Part shown: positions 1-8,897 of the stretch, piece after piece
Layout: every line of letters starts with the position of its first letter
Position numbering within the stretch: the first letter of the stretch is position 1
Origin: Azospirillum sp. TSH64
Lineage (GTDB): Bacteria; Pseudomonadota; Alphaproteobacteria; Azospirillales; Azospirillaceae
Direction: 5' to 3'
DNA length: 64,000 nucleotides
Assembly (NCBI RefSeq): GCF_003116035.1
Contig: NZ_LGQW01000015.1
Coordinates: 1,619,876-1,683,875 of the forward strand
Made by a program: the position numbers and the translations under genes
Notes under the pieces: generated by a model
Database searches by the model: none
What the model saw: only the letters and a program-made list of their open reading frames with translations
What the model was told of the DNA's origin: nothing

Positions 1-488
1 TGCGCCGGGTCGATGGAAAATCCGCCCCCGCCGCCGCGGGCGATCAGCAGTGCGGTACCCGCCAGCCCGGCGACGGCGCCGCCGACATGCCACACCCGCA
101 GCTGCTCGCCCGGCAGCAGGGCGGAGAACAGCACGATCAGCAGCGGCCACAGATAGTTGATCAGGTTGGCCTCCACCGGCGGGGCCGCCTGCAAGGCCAT
201 GAAATAGAGGAAATGGAAGCCGAACAGCCCGCCGACCCCCAGCGCCCAGGCCGCGACCGGCTGGCGGAAATAGCGCAGCGGGTTGTCGCCGCGGGATGCG
301 GTCCAGCAACTGCCGACCAGGAAGGCCAGCAGGAAGGAGGTCGCCACCAGCTGGAACGGCGGCACCATGGCGGCCAGCGTCGCCAGCGGGGCCAGCGTCG
401 CCCACAGCAGGATGGCGATGAAGCCGACCAAAGTGGCGCGGTTGGATGAGCGGCGGTCGGGCAGGGTGGCGGTGGAGGAGGCGGTCAT
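1..488 (-). CDS. EamA/DMT-family transporter, C-terminus cut by window edge
   Basis: The N-terminal 162 residues of an inner-membrane drug/metabolite exporter are present; the gene runs leftward off the window. Translation from ATG at 488 starts MTASSTATLPDRRSSNRA and then gives alternating hydrophobic segments (FIAILLWATLAPLATL, FQLVATSFLLAFLV, LGVGGLFGFHFLYFMAL, LINYLWPLLIVLFSALL), the pattern of an EamA repeat. The NYLWPLLIVLFS stretch after AAPPVEANLI resembles YddG-type amino-acid exporters, but the substrate cannot be read from half a protein. It is divergent from nothing close by; 115 bp separate it from the next gene, which is on the same strand. Confidence 0.85.
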   Translation of the reverse strand, partial: MTASSTATLPDRRSSNRATLVGFIAILLWATLAPLATLAAMVPPFQLVATSFLLAFLVGSCWTASRGDNPLRYFRQPVAAWALGVGGLFGFHFLYFMALQAAPPVEANLINYLWPLLIVLFSALLPGEQLRVWHVGGAVAGLAGTALLIARGGGGGFSIDPA

Positions 489-603
489 CGGGTGTATCGG
501 TCGGTTGACGTCGAGGTGGCGACCATAGCCGGCCGGCGGAGGGCTGTCTTGACCGGACCTCCGCCGCGCATTGACCGAATCTCCGGCCTTAGAAACTCCG
601 GTC

Positions 604-2682
604 TCAGGCCGTCATCGGCAGCGGCTCGGTCCGGGCGAAGGCGGTCATCACCATCGCCTCGGCCGCCTCGGCCGCCAGCGGGCGCGAGATCAGGAAGCCT
701 TGCAGGCAGTCGCAGCCGGCCTCCGCCAGCCAATGGCGCTGCTCGGCGGTCTCCACCCCCTCCGCCACGGTGGACAGCAGGAGCCGCTGGGCGAGCGCGA
801 TGACGGTGGAGGCGATGTCGGGGGCATGCGGCAGGTCGTTGACGAAGCTGCGGTCGATCTTCAGCACATCGACCGGCAGCTGGCGCAGATAGGCCAGCGA
901 GGAATAGCCGGTGCCGAAATCGTCGATGGCGATGCGCACCCCCAACGCCCGCAGCCGGTTCAGCGTCGGCAGATGGTGGCGCACGTCCTTCATGATGACG
1001 GTCTCGGTGATCTCCAGCTCCAGCAGGTTGGGCGGCGTGCCGTGGCGCTGCAACACCTGTTCGACCAGCCGGGCGAAGCCGGGATCGGCAAGCTGGCGGG
1101 CGGAAACGTTGACCGCCACCGGCACCGGGCCGTGGTCGAGCGCCCAGCGGGTCGCGGTACGGCAGGCTTCCTCCAGCACCCAGCGGCCGATCTCGATGAT
1201 CAGGCCGGTGTCTTCGGCGACCGGGATGAAATCGGCGGGCGAGACCGCCGCCCCCTCGTGCCGCCAGCGGATCAGCGCCTCGAAGCCGGTCAGCCGGCCG
1301 CCCGCCGCCTCGATCTTCGGCTGATAGACCAGCTCGAAGGCGCGCGCCGCCACCGCCTCGCGCAGGCCGGATTCCAGCCGCAGCCGGGTCTCCGCCCGGT
1401 CGGTCATCTCGCGGGTGTAGAAGACGAAACGGTCGCCGCCCGCGGCCTTCGCCGCCTGCATCGCGGAATCGGCCATCCGCATCAGGCCGGCGGCGTCCGG
1501 CGCTTTGCCATTCCCTGTCGCAGGATGGACGGCCACGCCGATGCTGGCGGTGAGATGGACGCGGTGCTCGCCCACCTCGCGCAGGGAGGACAGGCCGTCG
1601 AGCAGCCGTTGCGCCACCATCGCCGCCTCGTCCCGGTCGGCGACGCGCTCCAGCACGACCAGGAACTCGTCGCCGCCCAGCCGGCCGACGGTGTCGCAGC
1701 GGCGCACGCTGACGCCCAGCCGGTCCGCCACCCGGCAGAGCAGCAGGTCGCCGATGGCGTGGCCCAGGCTGTCGTTCACCCGCTTGAAGCGGTCGAGGTC
1801 GACATACAGCACGGCCAGTCGGCCGGCATCCGGTTCGCGTGCGCGGTTCGCCAGTTCGATGGCGTGGTCCAGCCGGTCTAGCAGCAGCGCCCGGTTCGCC
1901 AGCCCGGTCAGCGGGCAGCGCGTCGCCAGCCGCCGCAGCTCGTCATGCTCTTGCTCCAGCAGGGTGAGGGTGTGGTTGAAGCGGGCGATGACGAAGCCAA
2001 GCTCGTCGTCGGCATGGCCGCGCGGCACGGCCAGCGGCTGGCCATAGGGCTTTTCCGGGTCGATCCGCGCCACCGCGCGGCCGATCTGCAACAGCGGGCG
2101 GGTCAGCAGCCGGTGGAACACCACCGCCATCGCCAGCCCGATCAGCAGGTTGCGCAGGGTCCCCGCCACAAGCGCCGCGGAAACATAGGTAAGGAAGCCG
2201 GAGGCTGCCCGTCCGGTGTCGATGCCGACGACCAGCTGTCCGATCCGCGAGGCGTCGGCGGCGCGCGGTCCGCTCGCCGATCCGTTCGGCGGGGTCATCA
2301 GCTCGTGCGTCACCACCGGCCGGTCGACGAACAGCAGGGCGGTCGCCCCGCGTTCCAGCAGGCTGGCCGGCTTGGGCGGGCGTTCGCGGCGCGCCAACAG
2401 GGTGCCGTCACCCAGGCGGATCTCCGCCCAGGCGGCGTTGGCACGGACCATCCCCTGCAACACCTGCCCTGCCAGCTCCGCGTCGATCAGCCAAGCGGCG
2501 CTGGCGGCCGGCCCCTCGACCAACGCGACCACATCCTTGACCTGCGCCAGCGCCGTCGCCCGCTCGCGCGTGGCAGTCCAGGCGAATTCGGCCGCGGTGA
2601 TGGTCAGGCCGATGACGAAGGCGGCGAGGACCGCGTGAATCGCCTGCTTCAGCGTCAGGCTGCGCAGGACTGGGATCGCCAT
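604..2682 (-). CDS. Membrane-anchored diguanylate cyclase/phosphodiesterase (GGDEF-EAL)
   Basis: Makes or degrades cyclic di-GMP at the inner membrane. The 692-residue protein has a transmembrane helix near residues 10-32, an extracytoplasmic sensor segment to about 165, a second helix near 165-190, a HAMP-like linker, a GGDEF domain (intact GGDEF in RLGGDEFLVVLE) and an EAL domain (intact EAL in GFEALIRW, metal loop DDFGTGYSS, LKIDRSFV, and AEGVET near the end). Both catalytic signatures are complete, so it could be bifunctional; which activity dominates is not visible. No partner gene is adjacent; the sensor ligand is unknown. Confidence 0.93.
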   Translation of the reverse strand: MAIPVLRSLTLKQAIHAVLAAFVIGLTITAAEFAWTATRERATALAQVKDVVALVEGPAASAAWLIDAELAGQVLQGMVRANAAWAEIRLGDGTLLARRERPPKPASLLERGATALLFVDRPVVTHELMTPPNGSASGPRAADASRIGQLVVGIDTGRAASGFLTYVSAALVAGTLRNLLIGLAMAVVFHRLLTRPLLQIGRAVARIDPEKPYGQPLAVPRGHADDELGFVIARFNHTLTLLEQEHDELRRLATRCPLTGLANRALLLDRLDHAIELANRAREPDAGRLAVLYVDLDRFKRVNDSLGHAIGDLLLCRVADRLGVSVRRCDTVGRLGGDEFLVVLERVADRDEAAMVAQRLLDGLSSLREVGEHRVHLTASIGVAVHPATGNGKAPDAAGLMRMADSAMQAAKAAGGDRFVFYTREMTDRAETRLRLESGLREAVAARAFELVYQPKIEAAGGRLTGFEALIRWRHEGAAVSPADFIPVAEDTGLIIEIGRWVLEEACRTATRWALDHGPVPVAVNVSARQLADPGFARLVEQVLQRHGTPPNLLELEITETVIMKDVRHHLPTLNRLRALGVRIAIDDFGTGYSSLAYLRQLPVDVLKIDRSFVNDLPHAPDIASTVIALAQRLLLSTVAEGVETAEQRHWLAEAGCDCLQGFLISRPLAAEAAEAMVMTAFARTEPLPMTA

Positions 2683-2894
2683 CGCACCGTTCCTAAGGCC
2701 GGGTGTTTCGCACCGCCGTCCCTGCCGGGGGTAAACCTTTCGGCGAGGACGGCGAACCGCAGCATTAGTGGTGCGGGCGATGACCGGGACGCGGCGGATC
2801 TGTGAAATTTTTGTAACCGAGGATGTGCTCTATTGCTGACAATGCATATTGCTGCATAGGGCTATTCCCGCAGCGCATGGCTACCATTCAGCAT

Positions 2895-2905
2895 TGGTAA
2901 TACCA
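2895..2905. promoter_or_regulatory. TGGT-N3-ACCA palindrome (GntR/FadR-type operator)
   Basis: The sequence ATTGGTAATACCAGT at 2893-2907 contains the perfect palindrome TGGTAATACCA and differs little from the ATTGGT-N3-ACCAAT half-sites bound by PdhR/LldR members of the GntR family. It lies inside or just upstream of the candidate sRNA. A related palindrome occurs before nuoA at 63239. Binding is inferred. Confidence 0.35.
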
Positions 2906-2970
2906 GTTCGTGTGCGCCGCAGCATATTCTGCCCTTGCCCATTCTCGGGGCGTTTCCTCCCTAAACTACA

Positions 2971-3003
2971 GGGCCGCGCGATTGCGCGGCCCTTTTTCTT
3001 TTT
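2971..3003 (+). terminator. Rho-independent terminator, plus strand
   Basis: Nine-bp perfect stem GGGCCGCGC (2971-2979) and GCGCGGCCC (2984-2992) around loop GATT, followed by TTTTTCTTTTT. No plus-strand protein gene precedes it, which supports an RNA gene upstream. Confidence 0.85.
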
Positions 3004-3031
3004 CGACGTCTTGTGGGGAGGCGAGGGCGGA

Positions 3032-3667
3032 TCAGACCCGACGGGCGAGCGCCAGCAGGCCGCCGGCGCCGATCATCAGGCCGCCGGTCAGGCGGTTCAG
3101 CGACCTGGCCGCGGACACCGTGGTGAGCTTCGCCGCCAGACGGTCGCCGCCGGTGGCATAGGCCATGATCCAGCCGAACTCGATCACCACCATGGTGGCG
3201 ACCAGCGCCACCAGCTGCGGCGCCAGCGGGGCGGTGGCGTCGATGAATTGCGGGAACAGCGCGCCCATGAAGACCAACGCCTTCGGGTTGCTGAAGGCGA
3301 CCAGCGCGCCGCGCAGGAACAGGCGCACGGGGGTGCCCTCCCCCGAAGCGGCGGCGGCGGCATCGCGCTCGCCCGGCTGTTCGACCGGCGCCCGCCATGC
3401 GGCGATCCCGAGCCAGGTCAGATAGGCGACGCCGGCCCAGCGCACGATCTCGAAGGCGAGCACGGAGGTGGAGAGCAGGGCGCCCAGCCCGAAGGCCGAC
3501 AGCGCGGCCATCACCGCCAGTGCCGCGCACATGCCGGCTCCGCCCCAGGCGGCGCGGCGTGCGCCGAACCGCAGGCCGAGGCTCATCGCCAGCAGCATGT
3601 TCGGGCCCGGCGTCATGGAGATCACGAAGGCGGTGGCGAAGAAGAAGGCGAGCGTTTGCCACGTCAT
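3032..3667 (-). CDS. LysE family amino-acid exporter
   Basis: A 211-residue inner-membrane exporter of the LysE/RhtB superfamily, expected to expel amino acids or related metabolites. The start MTWQTLAFFFATAFVISMTPGPN carries the family-typical first helix ending in TPGPN; further helices and the SNPKALVFMGALFPQF motif after the central loop are also characteristic. The length is normal for the family. The start at 3667 is chosen because TPGPN falls about residue 20 as in relatives; the frame stays open further upstream but without family sequence. The substrate is unknown. Confidence 0.92.
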   Translation of the reverse strand: MTWQTLAFFFATAFVISMTPGPNMLLAMSLGLRFGARRAAWGGAGMCAALAVMAALSAFGLGALLSTSVLAFEIVRWAGVAYLTWLGIAAWRAPVEQPGERDAAAAASGEGTPVRLFLRGALVAFSNPKALVFMGALFPQFIDATAPLAPQLVALVATMVVIEFGWIMAYATGGDRLAAKLTTVSAARSLNRLTGGLMIGAGGLLALARRV

Positions 3668-3815
3668 GGCTGGAAACCTCGATGCCGGAGGGATGCCGGG
3701 GAGGAAGCGACAATCGGCCACATCACAGCAGCATGCGCCCGGTTCCGCCGCAAGCGGCAGCGGCGAAACACAGCCATGCTTGCGGAACCGGCTTTCCGAT
3801 GCCGGCCGAAACGGG

Positions 3816-5930
3816 TCAGTGCGCCGCCGTCCGGATCTGCCAGGCCCGGAAGGCGAGGTTGGCCGAATCCTGGTCGGGCCGCTTGTAGGAGGCGAAGCGG
3901 CGGTCGCGGATGCGCCCGCGCGCCTCCTTCCACACGGCGTTCCAGTCGATGGCGCCGTCGGCCAGCAGCCGCTCCTCCATGATGCCCAGCAGGGCCTCGT
4001 TGACCGTCGACACGCCGATGTTCTGGGTCGCCAGAACCAGCGCATCGGGGGCGCGTTCCAAGGTCGAGCGCAGGCGCGTGTGTCCGCCGCAGGAACCCCA
4101 GAAGACCAGCGCCGTGCCCGGCGCGATCTCCGTCATGGTGGCGTCCTCGTGATAGCTGTGGCCGCGATGGATGACGATGGACGGGGCCAGACCCTCGCGC
4201 GCCATCCAGTCCCAGGCGGCGGCTCGGCCGGCGTCGCCGGCACCGGGGATGTCGGCGACGATGACGATCCGGCGCCCGTGGCGTTCGGGACTGATGGCGA
4301 CGGCAAAGCCGGACTGGGCGTGCAGCGCCCAACCCTGCGCGCGGTGCTGGCGCAGGAAGCCGCGGAAGGACGCCCGACCGTCGGGATCGTCGTAGAAGGT
4401 CATCCGCTGCACGTTGATGCCGTTGCGGAACAGGCGCTGTCCGCTCAGGACCGGCAGGGCGGCCAGCGGATGGTTCTGGGAAAAGCGTTCCGCCTCGAAG
4501 GCCGGGGTGGCCGCCCGGCCGGACAGCCGTGCCGCGTGCAGGCTGCCCGCCAGCCCGATTATGCCCCGGGCCGGCGTGTCGCCGATCCCGCCCCGGATGG
4601 ACACGTCCTGTAGTCCGGTCTTTGCCGGCGGTTCGCCGGCGGCGCGGTAGCGGGCGGCCAGCTCGTCTTCGAGTGCCGCGCGGATTGCGGGACTGTCAAG
4701 ATCCATGGCGTCGGCCAGAGCGCCGATCACGACCGCGGTGTCGATCGCCGGCGGCTTCCCGTCGGCCGGCAGCAGGGCCCGCAGGCTCTCGCGCATCAGC
4801 TCCCGCGCGATGGCCGGGTTGGTGCCGAACAGGCTCGCCGCCCGTCCGCCGGCGACCGTTGCGACGAAGAACTCCGCCCACAATGGCCGTGTCCGCTCCT
4901 CGCGCGCGAGGGCGAGGAAACTGCGCTTCTCCAGCTTCACCTGGATCCGCAGGATGTTGACCAGCCCGTCGAGCGAGGAGGTGTAGAGCTGCGGCCCGAT
5001 CCGCGCGATCAGCCCGAGCAGATCCTCCGACGACATCGCCATCGTGATGCGGAAGCGGTCGGCCGGCGGATCGTCGACCATGTCGTCGAGCAGCGCGCCG
5101 ATCTTCGGCGCCATCCCCGCCGGATCGCGCGCCAGCGAGGCCGCCAATGCCTTGGCCGCATGGATTTCCAGCGCCCGGAGATCCGTCTTGGGCAGGCGTT
5201 TGCGCAGCTCGTGCCGTGTCTCGTAGAAGGGCATGCCCCCCTCCAGCGAGCGGGTCAGCAGCCCGAGGTCGAGCGCGCGGGCGATGATCTCCTCCCCGCC
5301 GGGGCGGGTGCTCAGCTGATCGGCGGCTCCGACCGCATCGAAAGGCGCCTGCGGAACGGCGTCGCGCAGGGCGGCCAGCGCCGCGTCGCCGGGGAACAGG
5401 CTGGAGCAGCGGAACGCCTCGGCCGGCGACCGGCGGGCCAGATCTGCGAAGGCCGCATCCCCGCCGAACAGGGCGTCGAGCACTTGCTGGCTCGCCGGCT
5501 CATGGTCGGCGCAGGCGGTCTGCCCGTCCGGCGGCCGGCTGTCGGAGGCCCGGCTGCTCATGATCCGCTCGTCGGCGGCCCTGGCTTCAGCCATTTTGGC
5601 GGCTCTTGCCGCTTTCGCGGCGGCGGCTCTCGCCTCTGCGGTCTGCGGATCGGCGTTCGGCGCAGTGGAAGGCGTGGCGGGCGGCTTGGCGGCGACGGGT
5701 TGGGTCCGGCCCTGCGGTCTGGGCCGCTCGGGCGCCATCAGTTCCGCGGCATGGATGGGCGTGGGCGGCAACTCCGCCACCGTGATCGGTGCGGTCGTCG
5801 TCACCGGCTGCGCTATGCCCGAAGCTGAAAATCCGGTTGCGAGGACGGTGCAGACGGACAGCAGCAGCCGGCTGGTCCATCGCGACGGTGAAGCCGCAGC
5901 GGGAGCGGGGAGCGAACGACCAGGGAGCAC
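3816..5930 (-). CDS. Large exported protein of unknown family with possible clan CD peptidase-like C-terminus
   Basis: I do not recognise this 704-residue protein. It begins at GTG (5930) with a basic segment and hydrophobic stretch (LLLSVCTVLATGFSASGIAQ), a probable signal peptide, so it likely acts in the periplasm. A Pro/Ala-rich linker with an Ala-rich charged helix (about 50-120) follows, then a largely helical domain (about 130-430). The C-terminal part has VIHRGHSYH (His588-His594) and, 20-23 residues later, LVFWGSCGG (Cys614), preceded by hydrophobic strands. This His-then-Cys order after beta strands is that of clan CD peptidases (separase, CHAT, caspases). The assignment is inference and the fold is unproven. 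It is alone, between LysE and a divergent DUF1194 gene. Confidence 0.8.
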   Translation of the reverse strand: MLPGRSLPAPAAASPSRWTSRLLLSVCTVLATGFSASGIAQPVTTTAPITVAELPPTPIHAAELMAPERPRPQGRTQPVAAKPPATPSTAPNADPQTAEARAAAAKAARAAKMAEARAADERIMSSRASDSRPPDGQTACADHEPASQQVLDALFGGDAAFADLARRSPAEAFRCSSLFPGDAALAALRDAVPQAPFDAVGAADQLSTRPGGEEIIARALDLGLLTRSLEGGMPFYETRHELRKRLPKTDLRALEIHAAKALAASLARDPAGMAPKIGALLDDMVDDPPADRFRITMAMSSEDLLGLIARIGPQLYTSSLDGLVNILRIQVKLEKRSFLALAREERTRPLWAEFFVATVAGGRAASLFGTNPAIARELMRESLRALLPADGKPPAIDTAVVIGALADAMDLDSPAIRAALEDELAARYRAAGEPPAKTGLQDVSIRGGIGDTPARGIIGLAGSLHAARLSGRAATPAFEAERFSQNHPLAALPVLSGQRLFRNGINVQRMTFYDDPDGRASFRGFLRQHRAQGWALHAQSGFAVAISPERHGRRIVIVADIPGAGDAGRAAAWDWMAREGLAPSIVIHRGHSYHEDATMTEIAPGTALVFWGSCGGHTRLRSTLERAPDALVLATQNIGVSTVNEALLGIMEERLLADGAIDWNAVWKEARGRIRDRRFASYKRPDQDSANLAFRAWQIRTAAH

Positions 5931-6217
5931 GTCGATGGCTGCTTCGGAGATTGAACGGGGCGGGTGGCGGCGCGGGATGGCGCCGGCCTGACGGCGTACC
6001 CCGATAGGACTAGCCTATGCAGGCAATATCGGTTTTGTCACCCGTTACCCGCGGTCCGCCTGCATATTCTTGTACTTCCGGCGGTGGAGTACCCCGCACT
6101 GGCCGTCCGGCGGGATCGGAATAGACCAGTGAAGCATGGACAGGGAGCGTTCGCGCACCAATCCTCAGTCCTTCGTCCGGCGCCCAGGCCGGACCGGTGG
6201 CTGGATGGAGGGTGCGT

Positions 6218-7012
6218 ATGCGTGCATACCGTCTCTTGGCCCACGTCTTGGCGCGCGCCTTCGCCCCTGCGGTCGCCCGTCTTCCGATGCTCGCCCTTTT
6301 ATGCCTGCCCGCATTCATTGTCCCGGCCGCGGCACAGACGCCGGTGGACGTGGAACTGGTCTTTGCGGTCGACGTGTCCGGCAGCGTCGATCCGGACGAG
6401 GCGAAGCTTCAGCGCAACGGCTATGTCCAGGCCTTGCTGAACCCGAAGGTGCAGGCGGCGATCCGCGGTGGGCCCTTCGGCCGGATCAGCGCCACCTATG
6501 TGGAATGGGCGGGGGAAAGCCACCAGCACACCGTCGTCGGCTGGACCGAACTGAGCGATCCGGCCAGCATCGAACGCTTCGCCGCCAGCGTGGCGGAGGC
6601 GCCGATGATGACGGAGCAGTGGACCTCGATCAGCGCGGTCATCGACTACGCCGTCCCGCTGTTCGGCAACAACGGGTTCGAGGGGACGCGGCGGGTCATC
6701 GACATTTCGGGCGACGGCGAGAACAACCGCGGCCGTCCGGTGGAGGAGGCGCGCGACGCCGCGGTCGCCCGCGGCATCACCATCAACGGCCTGCCGATCC
6801 TGAACGACCGCCCCAACCCCTGGGGCGGGGCGGCGCCGAACGATCTGGAAGCCTATTACCGCGAGCATGTCATCGGCGGCCCCGGCGCCTTCCTGGTGCC
6901 CGCCCGCGACTTCGACGCCTTCGCCGACGCCATCCTCAGCAAACTGCTGCTGGAGGTGTCGGGCGTTCCGCCGACCGGGCGGGGGCGAGGGCGGGACTTC
7001 GCCGCCCGCTGA
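6218..7012 (+). CDS. DUF1194 (von Willebrand factor A-like) exported protein
   Basis: A 264-residue secreted protein with a VWA-like fold. The ATG at 6218 is preferred over one 21 bp upstream because GGAGG lies seven bases before it. A signal peptide (LPMLALLCLPAFIVPAAAQ) is followed by VDVELVFAVDVSGSVD, a MIDAS-type DxSxS metal-binding start, and RRVIDISGDGENNRG, a second VWA landmark. DUF1194 proteins are common in alphaproteobacteria; their role is not established, and a metal-dependent binding function is the family-level guess. It is divergent from the large exported protein, with 287 bp between them. Confidence 0.85.
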   Translation: MRAYRLLAHVLARAFAPAVARLPMLALLCLPAFIVPAAAQTPVDVELVFAVDVSGSVDPDEAKLQRNGYVQALLNPKVQAAIRGGPFGRISATYVEWAGESHQHTVVGWTELSDPASIERFAASVAEAPMMTEQWTSISAVIDYAVPLFGNNGFEGTRRVIDISGDGENNRGRPVEEARDAAVARGITINGLPILNDRPNPWGGAAPNDLEAYYREHVIGGPGAFLVPARDFDAFADAILSKLLLEVSGVPPTGRGRGRDFAAR

Positions 7013-7046
7013 CCGTGCGAGAGGCGGTCAGTTCACCGTCCGGCCG

Positions 7047-7235
7047 TCAGTTGACCGTGCGGTCGATGGCGCGGCCGGCCTTTTCCGCCGGGCCCGGCGG
7101 ATCGATGGCGTCCTTGACGCTCTGGCCCGCATTGTCGAGGGACTTGCCGGCCCGCTCGGCCGGGCCTTCCTGGTGGCAGGCGGCCACGGCGACCAGCGGC
7201 AGGACCAGGGCGGCGGCGCGCAAAAGCCTCAGCAT
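7047..7235 (-). CDS. Small lipoprotein, entericidin-like
   Basis: A 62-residue protein from ATG at 7235, preceded by a clear GAAGGAG ribosome site. The signal ends in the lipobox VAAC (Cys20), so the mature form is a lipid-anchored peptide of about 43 residues with two similar segments, GPAERAGKSLDNAG and GPAEKAGRAIDRTV. Size and alpha-helical amphipathic repeats are like entericidin-type or other small envelope-stress lipoproteins; function is unknown. It is convergent with the DUF1194 gene, 34 bp away. Confidence 0.8.
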   Translation of the reverse strand: MLRLLRAAALVLPLVAVAACHQEGPAERAGKSLDNAGQSVKDAIDPPGPAEKAGRAIDRTVN

Positions 7236-7502
7236 CGGATTCTCCTTCACTCGTGGCGCGCGGCGTCCGGTGATGGGCGGCGCGCTGCAGTGCGGAAGGA
7301 ACGCCATGGCCGGGCTTCGGGTTCGCCCGCCTAGCCGATTTCTCCGCCGATGGCCACGCCTGAGCCGGAACGCTGCCGTTCAAGCTACTCCCCCTGATCG
7401 CGCCTTCCTCTCTCCGGTCTGCATTTTGTGTTCTACGGTCAACTGCCCACCGCGGCACCCGTGCCACTCTTGCGTCCGTAATGAGACGGGCGGGAGGCCG
7501 GC

Positions 7503-8897
7503 ATGGCTGGTTACCAGTGCGACCTGGGGCGGCAGCGCCATCGGTTCGACGATCTGAAGGCGGTGATGGCCTGCGCCTCGCCGCGGCGGTCGGGCGACGA
7601 ACTGGCGGGCATCGCCGCCGACAGCGACGAACGGCGGGTGGCGGCGCGCATGGTGCTGGCCGACCTGCCGCTGAAAACCTTCCTGACCGAGGTGCTGGTC
7701 CCCTACGAGACCGACGAGGTGACGCGGCTGATCATCGACCGCCATGACGCCGACGCCTTCCGTCCGGTGGCCCACATGACGGTCGGGCAGTTCCGCGACT
7801 GGCTGCTGTCCTACCAGGCCGACAGCGCCGCGCTGGCCGCACTCGCCCCCGGCCTGACGCCGGAGATGGTGGCGGCGGCATCCAAGCTGATGCGCAACCA
7901 CGATCTGGTCTCGGTCGCCGCCAAATGCTCGGTCGTCACCCGTTTCCGCACCACGGTCGGGTTGCCGGGGCGGCTGTCGAGCCGCCTGCAGCCCAACCAC
8001 CCGACCGACGACCCGACCGGCATCGCCGCCTCGACGCTGGACGGGCTGCTCTACGGCATCGGCGACGCGGTGATCGGCATCAACCCGGCGACCGACAATG
8101 TCCCGGCCTGCATCGCTCTCCTGGAGATGCTGGATGCCGTCCGCACCCGCTTCGACATCCCTGTGCAGTCTTGCGTGCTGGCCCATGTCACCACGACGAT
8201 GCAGGCGATGGAGCGCGGGGCGCCGGTCGATCTGGTGTTCCAGTCCATCGCCGGCACCGAGAAGGCCAACCGTGGCTTCGGTGTCACCCTGTCCTTGCTG
8301 GCCGAGGCGCAGGAGGCGGCGAAATCGCTCAAGCGCGGCACCATCGGCGACAACGTCATGTATTTCGAGACCGGCCAGGGATCGGCGCTGTCGGCCGATG
8401 CCCATTTCGGTGTCGACCAGCAGACGGTGGAGACCCGCGCCTATGCCGTCGCCCGCGCCTTCGACCCGCTGCTGGTCAACACGGTGGTCGGCTTCATCGG
8501 ACCCGAATATCTGTACGACGCCAAGCAGATCACCCGCGCCGGGCTGGAAGACCATTTCTGCGCCAAGCTGCTCGGCGTGCCGATGGGCTGCGACGCCTGC
8601 TACACCAACCATGCCGAGGCCGACCAGGACGACATGGACGTCCTGATGACGATGCTGGCGACCGCGGGCGTCAATTTCCTGATCGCGGTGCCCGGCGCCG
8701 ACGACGTCATGCTGAATTACCAGAGCCTGTCCTACCACGACGTGCTCGGCCTGCGGCATCTGCTGAAACGCCCGCCGGCCCCGGAGTTCGAGGCGTGGCT
8801 GGACAAGGCCGGCTGGCTCGACGAGCAGCGCCGCCTGCCGCCCTGGCCCGACCAGAGCCTCGTCGTCTCCGCCCTGTTGGGGAGCGCGGCCCGATGA
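7503..8897 (+). CDS. eutB: Ethanolamine ammonia-lyase large subunit
   Basis: Adenosylcobalamin-dependent cleavage of ethanolamine to acetaldehyde and ammonia; EutB forms the catalytic TIM barrel. The 464-residue length is normal. Family signatures include LQPNHPTDDPTGI, FQSIAGTEKANRGFG, MYFETGQGSALSA and GCDACYTNHAEAD. Its stop overlaps the eutC start by four bases (ATGA), so the two are translationally coupled. No microcompartment shell gene, eutA reactivase or eutR regulator is in the window, so this is the short cytoplasmic ethanolamine pathway. No cobalamin riboswitch is recognisable upstream. Confidence 0.97.
   Translation: MAGYQCDLGRQRHRFDDLKAVMACASPRRSGDELAGIAADSDERRVAARMVLADLPLKTFLTEVLVPYETDEVTRLIIDRHDADAFRPVAHMTVGQFRDWLLSYQADSAALAALAPGLTPEMVAAASKLMRNHDLVSVAAKCSVVTRFRTTVGLPGRLSSRLQPNHPTDDPTGIAASTLDGLLYGIGDAVIGINPATDNVPACIALLEMLDAVRTRFDIPVQSCVLAHVTTTMQAMERGAPVDLVFQSIAGTEKANRGFGVTLSLLAEAQEAAKSLKRGTIGDNVMYFETGQGSALSADAHFGVDQQTVETRAYAVARAFDPLLVNTVVGFIGPEYLYDAKQITRAGLEDHFCAKLLGVPMGCDACYTNHAEADQDDMDVLMTMLATAGVNFLIAVPGADDVMLNYQSLSYHDVLGLRHLLKRPPAPEFEAWLDKAGWLDEQRRLPPWPDQSLVVSALLGSAAR

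Larger units (their letters stand above)
2850..3005 (+). ncRNA. Candidate small RNA ending in an intrinsic terminator
   Basis: This 349-bp gap between two leftward genes has no ORF with a ribosome binding site, yet its plus strand ends in a textbook rho-independent terminator that serves no plus-strand gene. Just upstream of the stem is an unpaired TTTCCTCCCT stretch, an anti-Shine-Dalgarno-type motif reminiscent of the alphaproteobacterial suhB/alpha-r14 sRNAs, which expose CCTCC motifs beside a GC-rich terminator. The 5' end is not defined; coordinates are approximate. The family link is from memory and is inference. Confidence 0.4.

Noticed and set aside
7308..7502. Possible cobalamin riboswitch before eutB
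   Set aside because: No B12-box-like sequence or suitable fold is visible; EutB uses B12 but regulation is not shown here.
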